A DNA stretch of 64,000 nucleotides from Streptomyces sp. NBC_01341. Lineage in GTDB: Bacteria > Actinomycetota > Actinomycetes > Streptomycetales > Streptomycetaceae. The position numbers and the translations under genes were made by a program. The notes under the pieces were generated by a model. That model made no database searches. It had not been told where the DNA came from and saw only the letters and a program-made list of their open reading frames with translations. This document shows positions 46,935 to 55,036 of this stretch, in pieces (position 1 is the first letter of the stretch; every line of letters begins with the position of its first letter). The DNA lies in assembly GCF_035946055.1 (NCBI RefSeq), contig NZ_CP108364.1, forward strand, positions 6,138,001 to 6,202,000, given 5' to 3'.

Positions 46935-48395
46935 ATGTCCTCCTTCTTCACCGACCTGGCCCAGCAGTACATCGACGGCGAGTGGAGGCCGGGCAAAGGG
47001 TCCTGGGACATCATCGACTTCAACCCGTACAGCGGGGAGAAGCTCGCGTCGATCACCGTGGCCACGTCGGGTGAGGTGGACCAGGCCTACCGCGCCGCCG
47101 AGCGGGCCCAGCAGGGATGGGCCGACACCAACCCCTACGCCCGCCGGGCCGTGCTGGAGAAGGCGCTGCGCATCGTCGAGGAGCGGGAGGCCGAGATCGG
47201 CGAGGCCATCGTCGCGGAACTCGGCGGCACCCTGCTGAAGGCCGGCTTCGAACTGCACCTGGCCAAGGAGTTCCTGCGCGAGGCCGTGCACCTGGCCCTG
47301 CGGCCGGCCGGCCAGATCCTCCCCTCGCCCACCGAGGGCAAGGAGAACCGCGTCTACCGGGTGCCCGTCGGTGTCGTCGGCGTCATCAGCCCCTTCAACT
47401 TCCCGTTCCTGCTGTCCCTCAAGTCGGTCGCACCCGCGCTGGCCCTCGGCAACGCGGTGGTCCTCAAGCCGCACCAGAACACCCCCGTCTGCGGCGGCAC
47501 GCTGATCGCGAAGGTCTTCGAGGAGGCCGGGCTGCCCGCCGGACTGCTGAACGTCGTGGTCACGGACATCGCCGAGATCGGCGACACGCTGCTGGAGCAC
47601 CCCGTCCCGCAGGTCATCTCCTTCACCGGCTCCGACACGATCGGCCGCCACGTCGCCACGGTCTGCGCCGCCAACCTCAAGCGCGCGGTGCTCGAACTGG
47701 GCGGCAACAGCGCGCTGATCGTCCTGGACGACGCCGACGTCGACTACGCCGTCGACGCGGCCGTCTTCAGCCGCTACGTCCACCAGGGCCAGGTCTGCAT
47801 GGCGGCCAACCGCATCCTGGTCGACCGCGCGGTCGAGCAGGAGTTCACCGAGAAGTTCGTCGCCAAGGTCGCCTCCCTGCGCGTCGGTGACCCGGCGGAC
47901 CCCGCCACCCACATCGGCCCGCTGATCAACTCCTCGCAGGCCGACGCCGTGTCCAAGCTCGTCGACGAGACGGTGGAAGCGGGTGCCACGGCGCTGCTGC
48001 ACGGCCGCGCCGACGGCAACGTCGTCAGCCCCTCGGTGCTGACCGGCCTCGCCCCCGGCTCGCCCGTCCTGCACCAGGAGATCTTCGGGCCCGTCGCCCT
48101 GCTCGTCCCGTTCGACGGTGAGGACGAGGCCGTGCGCATCGCCAACGACACCCCGTACGGGCTGAGCGGCGCCGTCCACACCGGGAACATCGAGCGCGGT
48201 GTACGGGTGGGACAGCGGATCCGCACCGGCATGATCCACATCAACGACGGCACGGTGCACGACGAGCCGATCGTCCCCTTCGGCGGTGAGAAGAACTCCG
48301 GCCTCGGGCGGCTGAACGGCGATTCGATGATCGAGGCGTTCACCACCCAGAAGTGGATATCGGTCCAGCACGGACGCTCGCAGTTCCCCTTCTGA
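46935..48395 (+). CDS. Aromatic-aldehyde-type aldehyde dehydrogenase
   Basis: 486 residues, NAD(P)-dependent ALDH fold. Catalytic E254 (LELGGNS) and nucleophile C288 (QGQVCMAANRI), plus the cofactor stretch PFNFPFLLSLKSVAPALALGNAVVLKP. The sequence is closest in feel to vanillin/benzaldehyde dehydrogenases; substrate is inference. ATG 46935 has AAGGGA upstream. It stands before an Lrp/AsnC gene and an amidase-monooxygenase pair, so it may oxidise an aldehyde from aromatic amino-acid breakdown. Confidence 0.92.
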   Translation: MSSFFTDLAQQYIDGEWRPGKGSWDIIDFNPYSGEKLASITVATSGEVDQAYRAAERAQQGWADTNPYARRAVLEKALRIVEEREAEIGEAIVAELGGTLLKAGFELHLAKEFLREAVHLALRPAGQILPSPTEGKENRVYRVPVGVVGVISPFNFPFLLSLKSVAPALALGNAVVLKPHQNTPVCGGTLIAKVFEEAGLPAGLLNVVVTDIAEIGDTLLEHPVPQVISFTGSDTIGRHVATVCAANLKRAVLELGGNSALIVLDDADVDYAVDAAVFSRYVHQGQVCMAANRILVDRAVEQEFTEKFVAKVASLRVGDPADPATHIGPLINSSQADAVSKLVDETVEAGATALLHGRADGNVVSPSVLTGLAPGSPVLHQEIFGPVALLVPFDGEDEAVRIANDTPYGLSGAVHTGNIERGVRVGQRIRTGMIHINDGTVHDEPIVPFGGEKNSGLGRLNGDSMIEAFTTQKWISVQHGRSQFPF

Positions 48396-48447
48396 CCGGC
48401 CGTGTTCCGCGGCGGGCGCACCCGGCCCGAGTGCGCGCGTGGTCTAC

Positions 48448-48475
48448 TTCGGGGGCGGCACGTGCCGCCCCCGAA
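48448..48475. terminator. 28-bp perfect palindrome between ALDH and Lrp genes
   Basis: Fourteen-base perfect arms centred on CACGTG. It lies 52 bases after the ALDH stop and 31 bases before the Lrp GTG. Probably a terminator hairpin, but the position also suits an operator for the Lrp gene. Confidence 0.65.
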
Positions 48476-48506
48476 CCGTCCGCCGCAGAGAAGTGATCCG
48501 CCCGAC

Positions 48507-48962
48507 GTGCGCCTGAACGACCTCGACGAACGCATCGTCCACGCCCTCGCCGAAGACGCCCGCCGCTCCTACGCCGACATCGGCACGCTCATCGGCCTCT
48601 CCGCGCCGGCGGTGAAGCGCCGTGTGGACCGGCTGCGGGCCGAAGGAGCCATCACCGGTTTCACCGTCCGGGTCGACCCGGCGGCGCTCGGCTGGCAGAC
48701 CGAGGGCTTCATCGAGATCTACTGCAGCCGCAACACCGCCCCCGAGGCGATCAAGCAGGGCCTCGCCGCCTACCCGGAAGTCGCGTCCGCTTCCACCGTG
48801 ACAGGTGAAGCCGACGCGATCGTGCAGGTCTTCGCCGCGGACATGCGCCACTTCGAGCAGGTGCTGGAGCGGATCGCGGGGGAGCCCTACGTCGAGCGCA
48901 CGAAGTCCGTGCTCGTGTTGTCCCCGCTGCTGCGGCGGTACTCCTCCGCCCCGCCGGCCTGA
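48507..48962 (+). CDS. Lrp/AsnC family transcriptional regulator
   Basis: 151 residues. N-terminal helix-turn-helix (LDERIVHALAEDARRSYADIGTLIGLSAPAVKRRVDRL) and C-terminal RAM ligand domain with TVTGEADAIVQVFAADMRHFEQVL. Members sense amino acids, form octamers and bind repeated sites. GTG 48507 gives the usual MRLNDLDERI-like start; the ribosome-binding site is weak. Three direct repeats lie 117-180 bases after its stop, upstream of the amidase-oxidase pair, and are natural candidate targets. Confidence 0.93.
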   Translation: MRLNDLDERIVHALAEDARRSYADIGTLIGLSAPAVKRRVDRLRAEGAITGFTVRVDPAALGWQTEGFIEIYCSRNTAPEAIKQGLAAYPEVASASTVTGEADAIVQVFAADMRHFEQVLERIAGEPYVERTKSVLVLSPLLRRYSSAPPA

Positions 48963-49078
48963 GAGCCGCCCTCACCGGTCCGGGCCGTGCGGTCCGCGCA
49001 CGGCGTCCCTCCCCCGCCGTGCTCCCGGGGCTCCCGCGGAGACGGAAATCACTCGCCTGACCTGGGGCGACGCTCCAC

Positions 49079-49141
49079 GCAACGAATCGCCGCCCCAGGG
49101 CCTCCACGCGCAACGCATCGACGGTGGACGCGCAACATTCG
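49079..49141. promoter_or_regulatory. Three direct repeats upstream of the amidase-oxidase operon
   Basis: GCAACGAATCG (49079-49089), GCAACGCATCG (49110-49120) and GCAACATTCG (49132-49141), spaced 31 and 22 bases, close to three and two helical turns. They lie just upstream of a good promoter, where a multimeric activator such as an Lrp-family protein would bind. Confidence 0.6.
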
Positions 49142-49145
49142 CGCC

Positions 49146-49175
49146 TTGTCCGGTGTGTTCCCCACGCCGTACCGT
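49146..49175 (+). promoter_or_regulatory. Promoter of the amidase-oxidase operon
   Basis: TTGTCC (49146-49151) and TACCGT (49170-49175) with an 18-base spacer; transcription would start about 35 bases before the ATG at 49217. Confidence 0.5.
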
Positions 49176-49216
49176 CAGTACGTCTCCCCACCCCGCCCGC
49201 CCCGCCGAGGTCAGCC

Positions 49217-50014
49217 ATGCCGTCTTTGCGTACCGCCCTGCTCCAGAGTTCCGGACGGCCCGGTGCCGTCGCGGAGAACCTGAAGGTGCTGGACGAGGCC
49301 GCCGCGCGGGCTGCCGGAGCGGGCGCCCGGCTGCTGGTCTCGCCCGAACTGTTCCTCACCGGGTACGCCGTCGGCGACGCCGTCCCCGACCTGGCGGAAC
49401 CCGCCGACGGGCCCGGTGCGCGAGCCGTCGCCGAGATCGCCGTACGCCACGGTCTCGCGGTCCTGTACGGCTACCCGGAGCGCGACGGGGACCGGATCTT
49501 CAACAGCGCCCAGCTCATCGGACCCGACGGCACCTCCTCCGCCAACTACCGCAAGACCCACCTCTTCGGTTCCTTCGAGCAGAAGTGGTTCACCGCCGGT
49601 GACCTGCCCGTCGTCCAGGCCGAGCTCGACGGCGTCCGGATCGGGCTGCTGATCTGCTACGACGTCGAGTTTCCGGAGAACGTCCGCGCCCACGCACTGG
49701 CAGGGACGGAACTGCTGCTCGTGCCGACCGCACTGATGCACCCCTTCCCGTTCGTCGCCGAGTCCGTGGTGCCGGTCCGCGCGTTCGAGAGCCAGATGTA
49801 CATCGCCTACGTCAACAGGACCGGCACGGAAGGCGAGTTCGAGTTCACCGGGCTCAGCTGCCTGGCCGGTCCTGACGGCACGGCCCGCGCCCGGGCCGGC
49901 CGCGGCGAGGAACTCGTCGTCGGGGACGTCGACCCCGGATTCCTGGCCGCCTCGCGGGCCGCCAACCCCTATCTCCACGACCGCCGTCCCGGCCTGTACG
50001 GCTCTCTCGCCTAG
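49217..50014 (+). CDS. Carbon-nitrogen hydrolase (nitrilase superfamily amidase)
   Basis: 265 residues with the full catalytic triad: E44 (SPELFLTGY), K113 (YRKTHLFG) and C147 (LLICYDVEFPE). The sequence around YRKTHLFGSFEQKWFTAGD resembles aliphatic or aromatic R-amidase-type members more than true nitrilases. The next gene, 58 bases on, is a flavoprotein like tryptophan 2-monooxygenase, whose products are amides. The natural reading is that this enzyme hydrolyses that amide to a carboxylic acid and ammonia; this is inference from context. Confidence 0.9.
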   Translation: MPSLRTALLQSSGRPGAVAENLKVLDEAAARAAGAGARLLVSPELFLTGYAVGDAVPDLAEPADGPGARAVAEIAVRHGLAVLYGYPERDGDRIFNSAQLIGPDGTSSANYRKTHLFGSFEQKWFTAGDLPVVQAELDGVRIGLLICYDVEFPENVRAHALAGTELLLVPTALMHPFPFVAESVVPVRAFESQMYIAYVNRTGTEGEFEFTGLSCLAGPDGTARARAGRGEELVVGDVDPGFLAASRAANPYLHDRRPGLYGSLA

Positions 50015-50072
50015 TCCGTACACCCCGTCCCGAGCCCCAGCCCACGCTCACCCCGCAAGGAGTCCGTACCCC

Positions 50073-51785
50073 ATGACGTCCACGGTGCCCAACGCCGTCC
50101 AGCACGCCGACGCGCAGCCGCAGCCTCCGATCACCATGTTCGGACCGGACTTCCCCTACGCGTACGACGACTTCCTCGCGCACCCCGCGGGCATCGGCCA
50201 GATACCGGCCACCGAGCACGGATCCGAGGTCGCCGTCATCGGTGGCGGGCTCTCCGGCATCATCGCGGCGTACGAGCTGATGAAGATGGGGCTGAAGCCC
50301 GTCGTCTACGAGGCGGACCGGATCGGCGGACGGCTGCGCACCGTCGGCTTCGAGGGCTGCGACCCCTCGCTCACCGCCGAGATGGGCGCCATGCGCTTCC
50401 CGCCCTCGTCCACGGCGCTCCAGCACTACATCGACCTGGTGGGCCTGGAGACCAAGCCCTTCCCCAACCCGCTCTCCCCGGCAACGCCTTCGACCGTCGT
50501 CGACCTCAAGGGCGAGTCCCACTACGCGGAGACCATCGACGACCTGCCGCCGGTGTACCGCGAGGTGATGGACGCCTGGAACTCCTGCCTGGAGGAGGGG
50601 GCCGACTTCTCCGACATGAACCGCGCCATGCGCGAGCGCGACGTGCCGCGCATCCGTGAGATCTGGTCGAAGCTCGTCGAGAAGCTCGACGACCAGACCT
50701 TCTACGGCTTCCTCTGCGGTTCGGACTCCTTCTCCTCCTTCCGCCACCGCGAGATCTTCGGCCAGGTCGGCTTCGGCACGGGCGGCTGGGACACCGACTT
50801 CCCCAACTCGATCCTGGAGATCCTGCGCGTCGTCTACACCGAGGCCGACGACCACCACCGGGGGATCGTCGGCGGCAGCCAGCAACTGCCGCTGCGCCTG
50901 TGGGAGCGTGAGCCGCAGAAGCTCGTGCACTGGGCGCCTGGGACGTCGCTGTCGTCCCTGCACGGGGGAGAGCCGCGTCCGGCGGTCACCCGGCTGGACC
51001 GTACGGCCGGGAACAGGATCACCGTCACCGACGCCACGGGAGACATCCGCACCTACCGGGCCGCGGTCTTCACCGGGCAGTCGTGGCTGCTGCTCTCCAA
51101 GATCGCCTGCGACGACGCCCTCTTCCCCATCGACCACTGGACGGCGATGGAGCGCACCCACTACATGGAGTCCTCCAAGCTGTTCGTCCCCGTCGACCGG
51201 CCGTTCTGGCTGGACAAGGCGGTCGACGGCCAGGGCAACCCCACCGGCCGGGACACGATGTCCATGACGCTGACGGACCGGATGACCCGCGGGACGTACC
51301 TCCTCGACGACGGCCCCGACAAGCCGGCCGTCATCTGCCTCTCCTACACCTGGTGCGACGACAGCCTGAAGTGGCTGCCGCTGTCTCCCGCGGAGCGCAT
51401 GGACGTCATGCTCAAGTCGCTCGGCGAGATCTATCCGGGCGTCGACATCCGCAAGCACGTCATCGGCAACCCGGTCACCGTCTCCTGGGAGAACGAGCCC
51501 TGGTTCATGGGCGCGTTCAAGGCCAACCTGCCCGGTCACTACCGCTACCAGCGCAGGCTGTTCACCCACTTCATGCAGGACCGGCTGCCCGCGGACAAAC
51601 GCGGACTGTTCCTCGCCGGCGACGACATCTCCTGGACCGCCGGATGGGCCGAGGGCGCCGTGCAGACGGCGCTCAACGCCGTGTGGGGAGTGATGGCCCA
51701 GTTCGGCGGTTCCACCGACCCGGGGAACCCGGGACCGGGCGACGTCTTCGACGAGATCGCACCCGTCGAACTCCCGGAGGGCTGA
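50073..51785 (+). CDS. Flavin amine oxidase family, tryptophan/phenylalanine 2-monooxygenase-like
   Basis: 570 residues. FAD-binding dinucleotide motif VIGGGLSGIIAAYELMKMG with GxGxxG at 57-62 and the ribose-binding E80. The hallmark TAEMGAMRFPPSSTAL (about 101-116) is present, and near the C-terminus LAGDDISWTAGWAEGAVQTALN. From memory, the AEMGAMRFPPS, LSYTW-DD, GAFK-N-PG and AGW-EGAVQTALN blocks are shared with plant-pathogen IaaM proteins. Those oxidatively decarboxylate Trp or Phe to the acetamide. The natural substrate here is not known. ATG 50073 has AAGGAG at good spacing. Confidence 0.88.
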   Translation: MTSTVPNAVQHADAQPQPPITMFGPDFPYAYDDFLAHPAGIGQIPATEHGSEVAVIGGGLSGIIAAYELMKMGLKPVVYEADRIGGRLRTVGFEGCDPSLTAEMGAMRFPPSSTALQHYIDLVGLETKPFPNPLSPATPSTVVDLKGESHYAETIDDLPPVYREVMDAWNSCLEEGADFSDMNRAMRERDVPRIREIWSKLVEKLDDQTFYGFLCGSDSFSSFRHREIFGQVGFGTGGWDTDFPNSILEILRVVYTEADDHHRGIVGGSQQLPLRLWEREPQKLVHWAPGTSLSSLHGGEPRPAVTRLDRTAGNRITVTDATGDIRTYRAAVFTGQSWLLLSKIACDDALFPIDHWTAMERTHYMESSKLFVPVDRPFWLDKAVDGQGNPTGRDTMSMTLTDRMTRGTYLLDDGPDKPAVICLSYTWCDDSLKWLPLSPAERMDVMLKSLGEIYPGVDIRKHVIGNPVTVSWENEPWFMGAFKANLPGHYRYQRRLFTHFMQDRLPADKRGLFLAGDDISWTAGWAEGAVQTALNAVWGVMAQFGGSTDPGNPGPGDVFDEIAPVELPEG

Positions 51786-52008
51786 GGCGGGGTGCTCCCG
51801 TCCTCCGGCGGACCGGACCCGTATCGCCTCGTCGTGTGATCGCCCCTCCGGCATCCCGGTGAGACCGACCGGCGCGTGCGGGCCCCCTCCCGGTGCCGTG
51901 CGGACGCAGCTTGGCTACGGCAGGTGTCCACCGCGAGCGGTGCGGAACCCGGACCGGATTCGTGGGCGCACCGGCGCGTGCGAACCGCAGTGGGCCCAGG
52001 CGGGGGAG

Positions 52009-52043
52009 CCCGGCAGCCGCCGGCGATCGCGGCGGCTGCCGGG
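52009..52043. terminator. Strong hairpin downstream of the oxidase gene
   Basis: Perfect 14-bp stem (52009-52022 with 52030-52043), loop GCGATCG. It is 224 bases after the oxidase stop, far for a terminator, so it may instead belong to the leader side of the GH6 gene. Confidence 0.5.
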
Positions 52044-52197
52044 GCGGGCCCCAGGTCGCAGACGCCGAGGCCGCCTTCCGGAGCACCTCCGCGACGGGAA
52101 CGAGGACGTCCGACCGCTCGCCCCGCCGGCACGCGCCGTCCCTGCGCGTCCTCCCGCGGACTGCCCGAACCACTCCATGTGCGCGGCGCCGGGGTCA

Positions 52198-52203
52198 TAG
52201 GCT
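52198..52203 (+). promoter_or_regulatory. Candidate -10 box of the GH6 gene
   Basis: TAGGCT about 75 bases before GTG 52278, the same hexamer seen before rarA and the M24-like gene; here it leaves a leader with GGGAGAGGGA before the start. Confidence 0.4.
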
Positions 52204-52277
52204 CGCCGCGGCGCCGGCGGGCCGGAGATCGCATCGGCACGTACGCACACCTGGCGCCGGGGGAGAGGGAACCAAGG

Positions 52278-53468
52278 GTGTCGGCTGCACGCGCACAGAA
52301 CAGGACCGGGGCGAGGCGGCACAGGCGCACCGCCCGGCGCCACGTCATGGCGGCGTTCGCCTCGGCCGTCGTGGCGGCCGGTGCCGCGACCGGAGTGATG
52401 GCCGCCACCGGGAGCGACGGCGAGGATGGCGGCGCGCGGCCCGGCACGGAGGCGTCCGAGGTCCTGGAGCCCCTCCCCGCCGTACCGGTCCCGTCCGTGT
52501 CGGTCCCGGCAACCGTGTCGACGGCCCCCGCCCCCAGCCCTGCCCCGAACGCGCGGCGCGCCAACGCACCGGCGGCCCCGAAGCGGCCCTCGCCCCGCGC
52601 CGGGACGTCCGGTGCGCTTTACCGGCACCCGGAGTCACAGGTGCTGGACTGGGTGGACGCACACCGGGACGACCCGCGGCGCCCGCTCATCGAGTCCAGG
52701 ATCGCGGCGCAGCCCGCCGCCGTCTGGTTCCCCTCGTACAACCCGGGAGCGGTGACGCGCCAGGTCCGGGCCGTGACGGCGGCGGCCGCCGCCGCAGGCC
52801 GTACGCCCGTGCTCGTGCCCTACGCCATTCCCGACCGGGACTGCGGGGGAGCCTCCGGGGGAGGGGCGCCGGACCTGAACGCGTACGACGCGTGGATGGA
52901 GGACTTCGCGGCGGGGCTCGGCGGTGGAGCCGTGATCGTCATCCTGGAACCCGACGCTGTCGCCCTGTCGGACTGCCTCTCGGCCGGCCGGCGGGCCGAT
53001 CGCTTCGCGTCCCTCGCGCGGGCGGCCCGGACTCTGCACGCCGCCGGCCCCCGCGCCAAGGTCTACTTCGACGGGGGCCACTCCGGCTGGCACTCCGCCG
53101 CGAAGCAGGCGGCCGCACTACGGGAGGCGGGAGCGGCCTCGGACGGCGACGGCATCTTCAGCAACGTGTCCAACTTCCACAGCACGGCCGACGAGACCGC
53201 GTACGCCCGCAAGGTCCTCGCCGCCCTGGGCGGCGAGGACCTGGGAGCTGTCATCGACACGAGCCGTAACGGCAACGGGGCCCCGGAGGCCGGTGAGTGG
53301 TGCGACCCGGCGGGCCGGGCGCTCGGCAGGACCCCGACGACGGACACCGGTCAGGCCGGGATCGACGCCTATCTCTGGATCAAACTGCCGGGGGAGTCCG
53401 ACGGCTGCAAGGGCTCCGCCGGATCCTTCACCCCCGGTTACGCCTACGAGCTCGCCACCGGCGGATAG
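52278..53468 (+). CDS. Secreted glycoside hydrolase family 6 (cellulase-type) protein
   Basis: 396 residues. A basic N-terminus with RR pairs then a hydrophobic stretch (MAAFASAVVAAGAATGVMAA) suggests a Tat- or Sec-type signal or anchor. A Pro/Ala/Ser linker follows to about residue 110. The GH6 domain then shows PYAIPDRDCGG with the catalytic-acid region, VIVILEPDAVA with its Asp, and SNVSNF. The C-terminal block reads VIDTSRNGNG, EWCDPAGRALG and DAYLWIKLPGESDG. No carbohydrate-binding module. Likely an endo- or exo-beta-1,4-glucanase. GTG 52278 has GGGAGAGGGA upstream. Confidence 0.9.
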   Translation: MSAARAQNRTGARRHRRTARRHVMAAFASAVVAAGAATGVMAATGSDGEDGGARPGTEASEVLEPLPAVPVPSVSVPATVSTAPAPSPAPNARRANAPAAPKRPSPRAGTSGALYRHPESQVLDWVDAHRDDPRRPLIESRIAAQPAAVWFPSYNPGAVTRQVRAVTAAAAAAGRTPVLVPYAIPDRDCGGASGGGAPDLNAYDAWMEDFAAGLGGGAVIVILEPDAVALSDCLSAGRRADRFASLARAARTLHAAGPRAKVYFDGGHSGWHSAAKQAAALREAGAASDGDGIFSNVSNFHSTADETAYARKVLAALGGEDLGAVIDTSRNGNGAPEAGEWCDPAGRALGRTPTTDTGQAGIDAYLWIKLPGESDGCKGSAGSFTPGYAYELATGG

Positions 53469-53480
53469 GCGGGGCGCGGG

Positions 53481-54872
53481 TCAGGACGTCCCGGCCGGCC
53501 TCTCGTCGTCGTACTGGGACGTGCCCGAGTCCAGCAGGGGCTCCTGGGTCTTCAGGTGTGCCGGGGCGAAGGCGCGCAGCGCGTGGTAGCCGGTGATCAC
53601 GACCAGCGTGCCGAGCGCGATGCCGCCCAGCTCGAAGTTGTCGCCGATCTTCAGGCTGACGCCGCCGACGCCGATGATGATGCCCGCGGCGGTGGGTACG
53701 AGGTTCAGCGGATTGCGCAGGTCGACCCCGGCGTTCAGCCAGATCTGGGCGCCCAGCAGGCCGATCATGCCGTAGAGGATGACGGTGATGCCGCCGAGCA
53801 CGCCACCGGGGATGGCCGCGACGACCGCGCCGAACTTGGGGCAGAGGCCGAAGAGCAGCGCGAAGAACGCGGCGGCCCAGTAGGCGGCGGTGGAGTAGAC
53901 CCTGGTCGCCGCCATGACCCCGATGTTCTCGGAGTAGGTGGTGTTGGGCGGACCGCCGACGGCCGTGGAGAGCATCGAGGCGGCGCCGTCCGCGGCGATG
54001 GCGGTGCCCAGCTTGTCGTCCAGTGTCTCGCCGGTCATCTCGCCGACGGCCTTCACGTGCCCGGCGTTCTCGGCGATCAGGGCGATCACGACCGGCAGCG
54101 CGACGAGGATCGCCGACCAATCGAAGCTCGGGCCGTGGAAGTCCGGAAGTCCGAGCCAGTCGGCGTGCGCCACGGCGGACAGGTCCAGCCGCCAGTGGTC
54201 GACGGCCTCACCGCCGCCGGCCGGGGAATGGATCTTCCCGAAGACCAGGTCGAGCACCCAGGACAGCACGTATCCGAATACCAGGCCCAGGAAGATCGCG
54301 ATGCGCGAGAAGAACCCGCGCAGGCAGACCACGGCCAGACCGGTGAACAGCATCACCAACAGGGCCGTCCACTGGTCCTGCGGCCAGTACGTCGACGCGG
54401 TGACGGGCGCCAGGTTGAAACCGATGAGCATGACCACGGCGCCGGTCACCACGGGAGGCATGGCGGCATGGATGATCCGCGCGCCGAACCGCTGCACGGT
54501 GAGTCCCACCAGGAACAGCACGGCACCGACCACCAGGATGGCGCCCGTGACGGTAGCGCTGCTGCCGCCGCTCGCGCGGATCGTCGCGGCGACGCCCACG
54601 AAGGAGAGCGAGCAGCCCAGGTAGCTGGGGACCCGGCCGCGCGTCGCGAGCAGGAAGATGGCGGTCGCGACGCCGGACATCATGATCGCGAGGTTCGGGT
54701 CGAGGCCCATCAGTACGGGCGCGACGAACGACGCACCGAACATGGCGACGACGTGCTGGGCGCCGAGACCGAACGTGCGGGGCCAGGAGAGCCGTTCGTC
54801 GGGGCGCACCACGGCCCCCGGTGCGGGCGTCTTCCCGTCGCCGTGCAAGGTCCAGCGCACGCCGAGGCCCAT
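53481..54872 (-). CDS. NCS2-family uracil/xanthine permease
   Basis: 463 residues, about 14 hydrophobic segments. NCS2 signatures: FGASFVAPVLMGLDPNLAIMMSGVAT, the ALIAENAGHVKAVGEMTG segment with the substrate-binding Glu-Asn, and GGPPNTTYSENIGVMAATRVYS, with the transported-base contact residues. UraA/PyrP/RutG-like import of a nucleobase with H+ or Na+. ATG 54872 has AGGAG at six bases. Tail-to-tail with the GH6 gene, only 12 bases apart. Confidence 0.92.
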   Translation of the reverse strand: MGLGVRWTLHGDGKTPAPGAVVRPDERLSWPRTFGLGAQHVVAMFGASFVAPVLMGLDPNLAIMMSGVATAIFLLATRGRVPSYLGCSLSFVGVAATIRASGGSSATVTGAILVVGAVLFLVGLTVQRFGARIIHAAMPPVVTGAVVMLIGFNLAPVTASTYWPQDQWTALLVMLFTGLAVVCLRGFFSRIAIFLGLVFGYVLSWVLDLVFGKIHSPAGGGEAVDHWRLDLSAVAHADWLGLPDFHGPSFDWSAILVALPVVIALIAENAGHVKAVGEMTGETLDDKLGTAIAADGAASMLSTAVGGPPNTTYSENIGVMAATRVYSTAAYWAAAFFALLFGLCPKFGAVVAAIPGGVLGGITVILYGMIGLLGAQIWLNAGVDLRNPLNLVPTAAGIIIGVGGVSLKIGDNFELGGIALGTLVVITGYHALRAFAPAHLKTQEPLLDSGTSQYDDERPAGTS

Positions 54873-54965
54873 GGTCGCTCCTGATCGGTTGTTCGGTGCG
54901 CCCGATGGGTCCACCCGCGGAAAAGATCAGAGGCCACCTTAGTGCCGCACGGCCCTGACCTCGTG

Positions 54966-54999
54966 TCGGGCCCCGGCGGCATCGGCCTGCGGGGCCCGA
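54966..54999 (-). terminator. Hairpin between MFS and NCS2 genes
   Basis: Perfect 10-bp arms (54966-54975 and 54990-54999) downstream of the minus-strand MFS gene, suggesting that NCS2 has its own promoter. Confidence 0.6.
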
Positions 55000-55036
55000 T
55001 GGAGGTTCCGGCCGATGCACCCGCCCCCGCATCGGG

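Larger units (their letters stand above)
51786..52277. other. Intergenic region upstream of the GH6 gene
   Basis: 492 bases. Contains the 14-bp hairpin at 52009-52043 and a TAGGCT -10-like box at 52198-52203, about 75 bases before the GH6 start. Overlapping open frames here are arginine/proline-rich shadows. I looked for a CebR-type cellobiose operator (TGGGAGCGCTCCCA-like) and did not find one. Confidence 0.5.

Noticed and set aside
51786..52277. CebR-type cellobiose operator before the GH6 gene
   Set aside because: No TGGGAGCGCTCCCA-like sequence was found in this region.
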